DNA of 64,000 nucleotides from Thunnus maccoyii. Its lineage: Eukaryota; Chordata; Actinopteri; Scombriformes; Scombridae. Below the pieces are notes generated by a model that was given only the letters and a program-made list of their open reading frames with translations, had not been told where the DNA came from and searched no databases. The translations under genes and the position numbers were made by a program. The stretch's first letter is position 1. Each line of letters opens with the position of its first letter. Location of the stretch: positions 11,659,501 to 11,723,500 of the forward strand of contig NC_056539.1 of the NCBI RefSeq assembly GCF_910596095.1. Direction: 5' to 3'. This document shows positions 49,801 to 64,000 of this stretch, in pieces.

Positions 49801-52800
49801 TATCAAAAGGAAAAACAAAAAAGGGGGTCAGGTAACTTGATTAGTATTGCTTCTTGGTAGAATTTGCTAGCACTTTCCTTAATTGATACTAACATTGGCA
49901 ATACCCCTTTTATTTGTGCCCGTAGACCATTCCTCTGGCTTATAGCCTACTAAACTGTAATCACAGAAGATGGCAACTCATTGTATCTAAAGTTATATAC
50001 TCAGCCATGGGGCATCTTTCTGCCTTGTGGTCCAGTATTATTTTTGTCACTTTGGAAGAATTGGTCAGTTTCTTCACCCATTTGAAGCAAAAATACTTAA
50101 TTTAAAAATTCTTAAATTTTTATCATGCAAATGCCAATAAATTCCCATCTTGTTGCTTCTTCTGCATGTGTTTTATTAAAAGATCTTTTCCCCTTGACCT
50201 TGTTGTAGGCTACTATATCTATTAGCTTTCCAGTACAACTCCTATTCTTCCCTCCATTCTACTTTTGGTGTGGGACGATCTCCCCATTTTGGGGAGCTCT
50301 TTCCACCTTTCTTGGAAAGTTCTGTGTATTTGTACAGTACTTGCACTTGTGTTGCACTGTCTGATTGGTGAAAACCATAGCAGTTTTCCCTCCCAAACTT
50401 GTTAAGGTGAAGGAGAATGTTTAAGATTTTGTAGGCAGTCTTTAGCCTAATATATGGTTGATCACACTCGACAGTTGTCTCAACAAAAATGTCTTATTCT
50501 AAACCATATTAATACCGTGGGGACTATTGTTGACCTATTCCACGCTGCCTGTCTTTTTTTCTTATCAGAGGGTGAGCGTTGAAATTAACAGAAATACTAT
50601 GCAATTTGATATTTATTTTGTGTATATATAAAGTACTTATACATGAAATAAATTGCAATATTTTCTTAGTATGTCAACCAGCTGTGTATGAAGTGGTAGA
50701 TATTATTGCATGGCAGCCCTATGATGTTTTGTTCCATCAAATATGTCATTTTTTTAAGGACAACTGTTGAGTGTCATGAGACAAAATGTGAATTAAACAA
50801 AGCTAAGCTGAAAAATTATCCGCAGAGGAAATGTTACTGTCCTGTGTTTCTAACCCATTTCGGAAATATTGAAGTGCTGTTAGTCCTTGTTTTAGATGTA
50901 TATGGAAAATAAGTTCAAGGGAATACCTTAAGGTCAGTATTCAGTGATTAAGTGTACAAGTTTATGGGCAGCTATTCATGTCTAAATCTGCAAACATTTA
51001 GGTTCATGCCAGTCAACTGAAATTCATATTTTAGGATATTTTAGTGAGGATGATGAATAATGTATTTTTCCCCCCTCTGTGTTTGTCTTAAGACCCAAAC
51101 ATTGTTGCCGAACCTCCTGAGGTTAGCAACCAGACCGCTGCTAGGCTCACCTGCAATTTGACGGATTCCAACCTTGTCATCAAGGGCTCCCACTGGAAGC
51201 ACAATGGCAAAATCATTGAAGATTCCAAATCCACCGATTCCAATCCAGTCATAGTCCTCAAGTGAGTATCTACATCTACACAAGTGTACCATATGTGCAG
51301 GTCTGCCCTGCATTTATTATAGCACAATAAAGGCGCTCATCTTCTGATTATAATATAAAATGTACTTTGTCTTGAATGTGGCAGTGTTAATATGCTGTTT
51401 CCCACTAGCTGGTATAGAAGAAGATTTTTTTTTTTTTTCTGAGAGGTCTGTTTATGCTTTTGGACAACAGTGCAATTCACTGATTAGCAATTTTAAATGG
51501 ATGAACCATATAAGTCTAAGCCTAGTTGGTTTTAATACTTCTAGATGCTGTATTGTTTGAAAGACAAAGCGTTATTGATATAGATGACATTCAACCATTT
51601 CTCAACCTAGAAGAGAATTATGTTTGCCTTTTCATGTCTTGTTTGAGCCTTGATTCAGTCTTGTTTGTCCTATGTTATGACTATGTTATGTTGTCCCTTT
51701 CTGTTACTACAGTATATTGCCGTCTCTATCCTCTTTCTCTCGCTTTTCTGTCATCCCTCCCCCTCTCCCTTTTTTTTCCCCCCTCCTGCCCTGCTGCCTC
51801 CATTAGCAGCAGAGCTAGGGGCACATTCAGGCATTCACTGCTCTTGATTAGCAAAGAGATGGACCGTGCAGACGTGCAGCTTTGCCGGTAGTCTTGGCAG
51901 CAGGGATAAGCGCCCCTAGCAGTGTGCTCACTTGCCCTGACCTTAATTCCCCATTAGACAGAGCAGGCAGGACTGTATGGGACAGCAGCACCAAACAAAA
52001 GTGGGATTGTCATTACCAGGGGAAATTTGAATATTTGTTGCATGGACAGGCAGCTTTTATTTTTACCCATTACATGGAGTTCTCAAATACTTGTAGATTA
52101 ATTTATATTATTCTTTCCATAGTTTGGAGAAGATCACCTACAGTTCTGGTGGAAAGTATGATTGTGTGTTCGAGACTGATCCAGTGGTGCTGCAAACAAT
52201 TGAAGTCAAAAGTAAGTCAATTATTGAATATCACACATCATAGTTGCTTTCATGGGTCATTTCAAAGCTGCTGTCTGTGTTTGCATTTGATTTGTAAGTA
52301 ACATGGTTGCAGATGTTATGTTTCTTGTAGTTATAGATTATGTAGCCTGTAGATGATGTATGTATACGTAAAGAATACACTTGACTGCAAGAACTAATAC
52401 TTCAGGCAGCCATTTTCCAGGAAGCATCATATGATCTATGTTTTTATTAATAGTTAGTCCTGATAATTTAGGTGATTGGTGGTCTAGTCTATAATCTGGG
52501 TGTGGCTATTTGTTCTTCAAGGATTATGCATCAGTGAGCTATTGATACTGCCCCACCAAGTTACTAATTTGCATACAAACAAAAAAGAAAAAAAAAAGTT
52601 TGTGGTTGATGTAGAGACATACGTAATTGGAACATCCGCAGTATCAGAGATTTGTAAGATACTTAGTGTATATGAGCACTTCACATATAAGGAAAATCTG
52701 GAAATATTGCTTTCAATTCTTGGTTTCAAATCCTTATGTGAGGTAGCTTCTTCACCCAGGATAAATGATAAAGGGCTATTCATCAACTGAATTCACAAAT

Positions 52801-55800
52801 TTTCATATTCTAATTTGCATATGGATTTTTCTTCTTGCTGTAGCACTTCCCCATGTTGCAGCCTACAAGCACTCTGAGCATGGCAACGAGAAGGACAAAG
52901 GTGTGATGGCCTGTGTGAGCCATGGCTACCCACTGCCCACTGACTGGACCTGGTACAAAGAGCAAGATGGCACCCAAACGGTATGCATCTCTCAAACTTA
53001 TGATTTTGATTAAAAGCTTAAAGGGGACTTATTATGCTTTTCCCTATTTTCAATCATATATAATGTTGGATATACATATAAATAGTGGCCAAAGTATCAA
53101 ATAATGAGGTAAATGTACATATCAAGTAATGAGGTAAATGTATGTAGAAGTAATCCCTGTGAGCAAAAAGCACCGGCCTCAGACTGCTCTGAACACTTGG
53201 TTTCCAGTGGGTTTTTTTTTTTCTACTTTAAGCCCGAGCTGACGTTGGCTCGTGATGGATTTCTTTATAAGGTCATCTGCTCCACACACAGTGTGCAAGT
53301 TCACTGCTCTGCTAACATTTTGGCAATTTTCCATAGTTTTGGGGGTAGTCACACTGAGTCATGACTCGAGCTGGCACGCTGTGAGTGTTTTTCCATAATC
53401 AGCACTGCAGAATAAAATAAATTGTTTACCTGTTGGAAGTGTTCTGGTTGTCTGCAACTCTTCATCAAACATCATCATCACTGTGGCTGTTTCTGCTTGT
53501 ACTATTCCTCCTCCCTGCATTATTTCTAACTGATCCGCTGAACAAAGAGCTCAAAATTTCACTGCATCTTGTTGTGTCGACCGATTTTAGCGCTGCTAAC
53601 GAAACTCTGCTAATTCAGTGAGGAACGTGTTTCATTTCCTGTAAATTCTTTAAGTCTCCTGTTGTTGTTTAGTCATTGAAAGGATTTTAATATGAAGTGG
53701 GATATGTTGGGTTTGCATTAGCGACTGCCTGTTAAGAGACAGAGGCTGAACTGAGGGGCTGCATAAAGGGCCAGTATAAGATAAATATGGAGTTTTTTTA
53801 ACTCTGAATCATGCAAAGCTACTCTGGGAGAGTCCCAGAATAATAATAAAGAGCTGGAAATGAGCATAATAGGTCCCCTTTTAAAATGATTCATATGTTT
53901 TCTAAGCCAGAGGAAATGAACCCAAACTTTTCAATCACCATTTACGCATATTGTGATGGTGTGTCACTCATGAATGATGTATGTCCAGTACTCCAAATGT
54001 AAAATAAAATGTTTAACGGAATGGTTACACTTGTTTGTGTTGCTAACTTGTTGCTTAAACACAATCCTCAGCCTATCATCAACGGCACTGGTGACAAATA
54101 TGAGATCAAGAGCACCCCTAACAAAACCACTCTGATCATTGATGACCTGAGCATCGAAAACGACATTGGAGACTACATCTGCTTTGGAAGTAATGAACTC
54201 GGCACGAGCAGTGACAGGATCCACCTGCGTGTCCGCAGTCGCCTGGCCGCTCTCTGGCCCTTCCTTGGCATTGTGGCTGAGGTCATCATCCTGGTGACCA
54301 TCATCCTCATCTATGAGAAGAGGAGAAAGCCCGATGAGGTCAATGACGGTACGTATGCCACGATACCTACACTACTACATGTTAACTCTTAGGCCGTGTT
54401 CAGACCGACGTCAGCACTGCGTGATCAAACGCTGTCTATTCATTACTTTCAATAAAACCACTGTGTTGACATAGTGAGGATGTCTCATAGTTCCAGCAAA
54501 AAAAAGGTGTCATCGGCGAATAAGATGAACATCATCCAGCATGGCACTGGATTTGCCATCATTAAAACATAAGATGAACTTACGACTGTTGTGATAACTT
54601 GGCACAGTGAGATGTTTTTTCAAGCGGTGCAGTGTTTTGGCGTTTAATACGTTTTCAAATGTATGATAGATATATTTAATCATCGGCAACACACTCCACC
54701 AGTGCTGTCCCTCGTCGATTTTTTTGTTGTTGTTGATGTTTTTTTTTTTTTCTAATAAATTGCTGTATTTGGTCTGAACACTCACTTAGAACTGAGATTT
54801 TTCATCTCTCATCTGGCAATGGTTGAATTCCAAAAAAGAAAAAATACCCTCATACCATTGTTAGCTACCTGAATAGCTATGAAAATATCCACCAGAAAGT
54901 AAATATATATTTGCAGGTGGTTATGGCCTTTTCCAAAGCTGCACTCAACTTTTTTTGGGCAAGGTTGGTCCTCAGTTGTGGCTAAAAGAACGTAAAGAAG
55001 TCTCTTTCAAGTCATTCCACTTCTAACAGGACAAAATGATTAAAACTGCAGACCTTGATTACTGAACTGTGAGTTGAGAAGATTTGACGCCCCCCAGTGG
55101 CAGGCTGGAGACTATCAAGGCAAATCATTGCTCTGGAGGTGGAGATGTGTCTGTAATGTAGTTGCATGTATTCAATATGAACCCTTATTGTCTTTGGTTT
55201 TGTCATTATTTACATTTTTAAAGTAAAGATCAGGAATCGGCTTCCGCCTCTGTGTAAACAATCTGTAATAGATTATACTATTATTTTTATTATTTACATT
55301 TTTACTTCTCTGTTCGCTGCTGATTTTGCATTTTGGTAAGTGAACAAAACTGCATGTCAGACTGAAGTGGTTGAGCTGAGATGACCGCGTGGATTAAGCT
55401 ATGGGAGTCTGAATGAACTGCTTTCTTGGTCACCACTTCTAAGAGGAATGTGCTCAAAGATTTGGTCACTCTTTCACTGGCACTGCAATCTAAATATAGA
55501 GCAAGCTTAAAATGTTTTCTTTCCACTTCATTTATTGGTCCATAACATGTGTTTGAGCCAATGAAAGAGTCAAATTAGACACTCAGTCTAGTGTAATGGT
55601 TTGACATGAAATAGGGTAGGTTGAACAGTGAGAGGTTTCAGCATTCTGTCTGCATGCCTTCTGCATCTTGTACTTTTATGCATGATAAATGATAGGCATC
55701 CCTCTTATCAAGATCAGTTTACCATTTACCATTTGTCTCATTCACTCTTGGCCTTGGGGATAGCCTATACTCTTTGCCTTACTTTGTGAATACATGCTCT

Positions 55801-56508
55801 GGTGTGAATATTGCCACTATACATGGCAGGATGTGTGTTAGTGCTGCACAATTCACAGATGTTTTTATCTCGATACGATCTCTGCAGTGTTCCTTTGCTT
55901 GTATTGCATGAGCCTCTGTGATGCTAAGGGGTGACTCTGGACATAGAGTTCATGAATGGCAATTTTCAAATCGTATTACAGATTCATTTAAGATACATAA
56001 TTTTCTGTTAAGTGACATAATTTCTGTTTTACACAACACAAATGATTGTGTGTAGAATTTCTTTCCAACTGGTTTTCTAAGGATTTTGTTGTATCATTCA
56101 TTGTCAGACAGGTGGGCATGCTTCATGTTTAGTTGGATTTTTATCATAACCTCATTGGAATCATGTTGCAGAAGATGTCATGTTATGACATTTGCTACCA
56201 TCATCAGTGAGGTTTGGGGTGGCATGTGTTTCTCACACCAATCACAGACATGTAACTACTTAACCTGCTGTCAACTGACTCTTGTTTTCTTTTGCTTTTT
56301 ATTTGACCACTTACTGCTGTTCAGATGATGACTCAGGATCCGCTCCTCTGTAAGTACAGTCTACGTGAGAGCTTCATAACTTGAATGTCACTTTACATTT
56401 CGGCTTTTGTCGCAGAACTCATGTTTTTGCTCTATGATGTGTTTCAGGAAGAGCAATTCTACTACAAACCACAAAGACAAAAATGTGAGGCAAAGGAATT
56501 CTAACTAG
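43894..56508 (+). CDS. bsg: Basigin (CD147/EMMPRIN), long form with three Ig domains, 8 exons
   Basis: Coding exons are 43894-43957, 49048-49398, 51093-51261, 52123-52211, 52844-52980, 54072-54348, 56325-56349 and 56448-56508. Phases are continuous and the protein is 390 residues (human long form 385). Residues 1-20 are a signal peptide ending near RANA. Ig0 spans 22-138 (cysteines in LHCEV and YECRA), Ig1 139-224 (LTCNL, YDCVF) and Ig2 225-325 (MACVS, YICFG). The transmembrane helix at 328-351 (LAALWPFLGIVAEVIILVTI) carries the family's unusual intramembrane glutamate, E340. The tail starts KRRKPDEV and ends NVRQRNSN. At least six N-glycosylation sequons are visible. Basigin escorts monocarboxylate transporters MCT1/4 to the plasma membrane and induces matrix metalloproteinases. 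The Ig0 form is known from retina and binds NXNL1 there. The ATG has A at -3. Identification is firm. Confidence 0.97.
47150..48060. mobile_element. Degenerate hAT-like repeat in bsg intron 1
   Basis: Phrases such as GATGCACTGACTGCAATTTT, TTCGATCGCATTTTT and GACCAGCTGATTCCAACTTT are typical of a decayed fish hAT-type repeat, as remembered. Ends were not found and nothing coding remains. Confidence 0.35.
48300..48741. mobile_element. Short hAT-like MITE in bsg intron 1
   Basis: Ends are TAGGGATG (48300-48307) and its complement CATCCCTA (48733-48740), about 440 bp apart. This terminal sequence is characteristic of non-autonomous hAT elements. A clear 8-bp target duplication was not seen, so the copy is old or the edges are off by a few bases. 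Confidence 0.5.
49048..49398 (+). CDS. bsg: bsg exon 2, Ig0 cassette of the long isoform
   Basis: The 351-nt exon is phase 1 at both ends, so including or skipping it keeps the frame. It encodes the complete Ig0 domain (GFIKSPLSQ at its start, then CEVIGSPIPEVQWWF, YECRASNDPDRN and IKWIRSQA at its end). Skipping joins exon 1 directly to Ig1 and gives a 273-residue form like the widespread human isoform 2 (269 aa). The isoforms are inferred from phase and from the mammalian gene, not from transcript data. Confidence 0.9.
49399..51092 (+). other. bsg: bsg intron 2
   Basis: The 1.7-kb intron is AT-rich, with no recognised gene or element. Confidence 0.6.
53019..53882. mobile_element. MITE with TTAAAGGGGAC-type ends in bsg intron 5
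   Basis: The left end TAAAGGGGACTTATTATGC (from 53019) matches the complement of the right end GCATAATAGGTCCCCTTTTA (to about 53883) with one or two mismatches. The element is 864 bp and has no coding capacity. The same ends occur in a very common fish MITE family, as I remember it. It fills most of the intron between exon 5 (ends 52980) and exon 6 (starts 54072). Confidence 0.75.
54391..54784. mobile_element. MITE with GTGTTCAGACC ends in bsg intron 6
   Basis: GTGTTCAGACC (54396-54406) and its exact complement GGTCTGAACAC (54771-54781) bound a 390-bp non-coding segment. The AGGCCGTGTTCAGACC start is a familiar terminal sequence of fish non-autonomous DNA transposons. It begins only about 45 bp after the exon 6 donor site. 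Confidence 0.7.
54785..56324 (+). other. bsg: Remainder of bsg intron 6
   Basis: About 1.5 kb of AT-rich intron sequence with no recognised gene or element, ending at the CAG acceptor before 56325. Confidence 0.6.
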
Positions 56509-57895
56509 AAGCTGAAAGAGGTGCGTATCTAAGAGGGATTAAAATGTGAAAACTAGTTAGATACTGCCCTTGAACAACATATATGACAGACCAGATGTCA
56601 GATTTTTATCTTGATTGTGAAGAGATTTGGAAAAAAAAAAAGTTCAGTGAAAGTTTTTCACTCATGTCCCGTTTTTTCTCTCCTAGATAGACGTCCAGAT
56701 GGCAGTCCAAGACTCAGCTGTTGTGGCACATTATATTGTGCACCCTGCAATTTTAAGTACCTTTTTTGTGCTTGAGTGTTAATGTAATAAGCTGACTGAT
56801 TTTCTCTTTGTTTTATTTTCTTCTATATTCTTCTCCACATCGTGCAGCCAGAGAACATAGTGTGAAATACTTTCTGCTTGAGGCCATGGGGCAAATATTG
56901 CATGAGTTTAAAATGCTGTTCTAGCAAAGTGTGTGTTTGTTGTAAAAAACATGAGAATGTTCACGTGGGGAATGCCTAGTTTGTGGTTATTTTCTGTTCA
57001 TGCTAATGCTTCCTACGCTGACCACACAGGTGTCAGTCTTTTGATTTTTCTATCCTCAAATTTGGAGTAGTTACTTGTAAAGCAGCACAAATTGTGTTTA
57101 CAGGATCTGAAAACCTTTTTATCATGATGCATCACTGCCGTTTCTTATAACGACAACTTAAGTGTGTGAATTCACTTTTGATCTGTCCCTACACCATCAC
57201 AAAAGTCCCTTAGCAGAGTTTTATACTTTGCCTTAACAAGCACCATTTCTCCTCTGTCTTTTTGCATTTTGTTTCCTCTTACACAATTTAAATGTGACTA
57301 AAATTAAATGCAGAAATGATTAAGATTTAATGTCTGCTAGGGTTTTTTGCCATAAGAAATTACAGTTCTTTTAGTGGGAAAGCAGTGTCTTGTAAATCAT
57401 GCTTTTTTTTCCTTTTCCTTTTCAAATCATGTAAATTGAAGTTTTATCACTGTTTTTGTTGCTGTAGTCACAGCCACAGTAAAAAAATCTACTGTAATTG
57501 TCAATTAAAATCTAAGGACCAAGTGCAAAGGAGATGTAACATCTGTTGCTTCTGTTGAATGCAACTTAAACACTACGCACTGATGTTTAAATCTACAAAC
57601 ATTTACTAAGATGTTTTTTCTTTTTAATTTAATGTGATCTAAGAAAAAAAAACAACAAAACACTTGTGTGTGATTGTTGGAACATCGTCTCTGTTCCCTT
57701 CACTGTATAGATGATTCAGAAGCCATATGTTCATTTAACCTGAGTAGTGTTGTGATTGGATGTTACCATTTCAGAATTATACAAATAAAATGACCTTGTC
57801 AGAATTGTGTAAATTGTTGTACCTTCCAGCTACATGGAATACCATCTGTTGTACAACTTGCACAAACTGAATAAAGGTATTGATTTTACATGTCT
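56509..57895 (+). other. bsg: bsg 3' untranslated region
   Basis: Two AATAAA signals lie at 57784-57789 and 57870-57875, about 1.3 kb after the stop codon. The second is followed by a T/GT-rich segment and probably marks the main transcript end near 57890. Confidence 0.6.
57870..57875 (+). terminator. bsg: bsg polyadenylation signal
   Basis: Canonical AATAAA. A second copy lies 86 bp upstream at 57784-57789. Confidence 0.55.
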
Positions 57896-59110
57896 GTCGA
57901 CTTTGCCTAAAAGCCATGTTTACAATGAGATGTTGAATCTTAGTTAAGCCATAGTTATTTCAAGTAACACAAAATAATTCTTTTGTAAAAGTATTATGAG
58001 AAAAAAGGCCTGTCCTCAACTTTGCCTCAGCCTGACATCTGGTCTGTTAACATTTTAGTCTGTCGCTGACAATGACAGATTGTCGCATGCCTAAAACAGT
58101 GTCTGACAGTTAACTGTTTCTCAACCAACGCCTCATTGAAATGTTACTAATAAAAACCTCAATCTAAGCTTTAGTTGTGTGAAATCTTAGAACTGCATTG
58201 CAACTTCTTATTGGGTGTAAACAGTGCAATAGGACAGCTTTAGGTCTTCATAAAAAGCGTGTTGATCTCTCTTTTTCCTGTTATTTCAGACATGTCATAA
58301 AATGGCCACAAACCATGCTTTCTATAAGGCTTTATTTACTTTAACTTGTGCAAATTCCCGTTTCAGGCCAAGACAGAAAACATGGGAACCTTTTTATCAG
58401 TAGGGCAGTGAATATATCTGGTTATCATGTGTTTCCTCACTGTGAAAAGGAGACTTATCCAAGTCTAACCTGCCCCAACTGGAATGTGTTTAAGCCCATT
58501 GAGAAGTTTCTTTAAAAAAAAGTTGTGTAATACATGACTATAAATGACGGTAAACATTGTAATCAGGACTCCAGTGACAAACAGTGAATGCACCTTTTTG
58601 GTGCCAAGAAGGTGAAGAATGTGCAGGCTGCAGAGTCTTCCACGAGGTGGAGCCATTTCACCAAGAGAAGGAACCCCGACCACATGGGCAAACTACTATC
58701 TAAATAAGGCAACAGGCAGACGCTGTTATAATCTCCCAATCTAGTAAAAAAAAAAATTGATTTTTTATCAGGATTCTTATGGATCACCTGAGCGCGGCAG
58801 TATGTGTTATTGATCTAAAGCTACCTGAGATCAACAGTGGATAACAACAGAAGCAGAACTTGATGGTTTCTTGTGACCTCCATCTGTCACCTTTACCCTG
58901 CTGGTTCTTATCAGGTTAGTTTATGTATCTGGACTTATTATATATTTATGTCCTACCTATCTTATTCATGAGCTAATTAGTTTATATTTAATTAAACTGG
59001 CAGGCTGGGCGTGTCCTGCTTTGCAAAAAAAAAAAAAAATTGCTTTCTTTTGTTCACACATTTTGTCCAATATTTATTATAAGCTACCTGTAGGTGGTTG
59101 CAACCCACTC
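57896..59110. other. Intergenic region between bsg and hcn2
   Basis: About 1.2 kb of AT-rich sequence. The open frames here are short and match nothing I know. It probably includes upstream control sequence of hcn2. Confidence 0.5.
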
Positions 59111-59113
59111 CCT

Positions 59114-59117
59114 CTTT

Positions 59118-59153
<36 letters not shown>
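59114..59153. repeat. (TC)n(AC)n microsatellite upstream of hcn2
   Basis: A TC tract (59114-59131) is followed directly by an AC tract (59132-59153), about 180 bp upstream of the hcn2 start codon. Confidence 0.95.
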
Positions 59154-59176
59154 ATAACAGCAGCCAGGTTGCAGCC

Positions 59177-59218
59177 ATGGCAACGCCACCGGCGCGCTGT
59201 TATCCTAAAGTGGTGTGA
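59177..59218 (+). promoter_or_regulatory. hcn2: Possible upstream ORF in the hcn2 5' leader
   Basis: The ATG at 59177 has the strong context GCAGCCATGG and opens a 13-codon frame ending in TGA at 59216-59218, in a different frame from hcn2 and 115 nt before its start. If transcription starts upstream of 59177, this small frame could limit initiation at the main ATG. The transcript start is unknown. Confidence 0.35.
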
Positions 59219-59333
59219 ATGGAAAGCAGAGGGCTGTTGCTGCTTTGAACTCTACACTCCTTCCTCCGCGCTGCCGCCCAGTCTCGCCTGGCCCAAGGTA
59301 CGGGAGTGTGTATCTGTCTTTTGTCTGCCTGTG

Positions 59334-64000
<4,667 letters not shown>

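Noticed and set aside
59094-59333. In-frame N-terminal extension of hcn2 to 59094
   Set aside because: There is no ATG in this frame before 59334. The extension translates microsatellite and leader sequence.

Overview
The window is vertebrate nuclear DNA, most likely from a percomorph-type teleost fish. Coding sequence is split into short exons by GT-AG introns. The four protein-coding genes are recognisably vertebrate, and the intergenic DNA is AT-rich. It is full of CA/TC microsatellites and of repeat families that I recognise from fish genomes: a DIRS-type tyrosine-recombinase retrotransposon, L2-like LINE tails and hAT-like MITEs. No bacterial, phage, plasmid or CRISPR feature is present.

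Layout. Positions 1-17.5 kb hold no gene I can support. This stretch contains microsatellites, two or three dispersed repeats and two RFX X-box-like palindromes. fstl3 (follistatin-like 3) occupies 17730-21181 on + in five coding exons. A repeat-rich desert follows at 22.6-35.9 kb. Its centre is a decayed minus-strand DIRS retrotransposon (about 26267-31757) that itself carries a MITE, a 5'-truncated LINE and another insertion. rnf126 (RING E3 ubiquitin ligase) lies at 36042-40749 on + in nine exons. bsg (basigin, CD147) lies at 43894-56508 on + in eight exons, including the long-isoform Ig0 exon. hcn2 (hyperpolarisation-activated cation channel) starts at 59334 on +, and only its first two coding exons (N-terminus and S1-S4) lie in the window. 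The rest is beyond the right edge.

The same four genes are neighbours on human 19p13.3 (BSG, HCN2, RNF126, FSTL3, from memory), so this is a conserved synteny block. Here, however, all four are on one strand in the order fstl3-rnf126-bsg-hcn2, and I see no exon of FGF22 or POLRMT, which lie between HCN2 and RNF126 in human. The genes do not form a pathway. fstl3 encodes a secreted activin/myostatin antagonist, rnf126 a cytosolic quality-control ubiquitin ligase, bsg a cell-surface Ig protein and monocarboxylate-transporter chaperone, and hcn2 a pacemaker channel.

Coding exons were joined by eye from reading frame, splice consensus, phase continuity and remembered family sequence. All intron phases close without a break. 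Untranslated ends and promoters are estimates. I did not find a clearly new biological system. The most notable unexplained structure is a perfect 23-bp fold-back with a 5-nt loop just downstream of the fstl3 stop codon.
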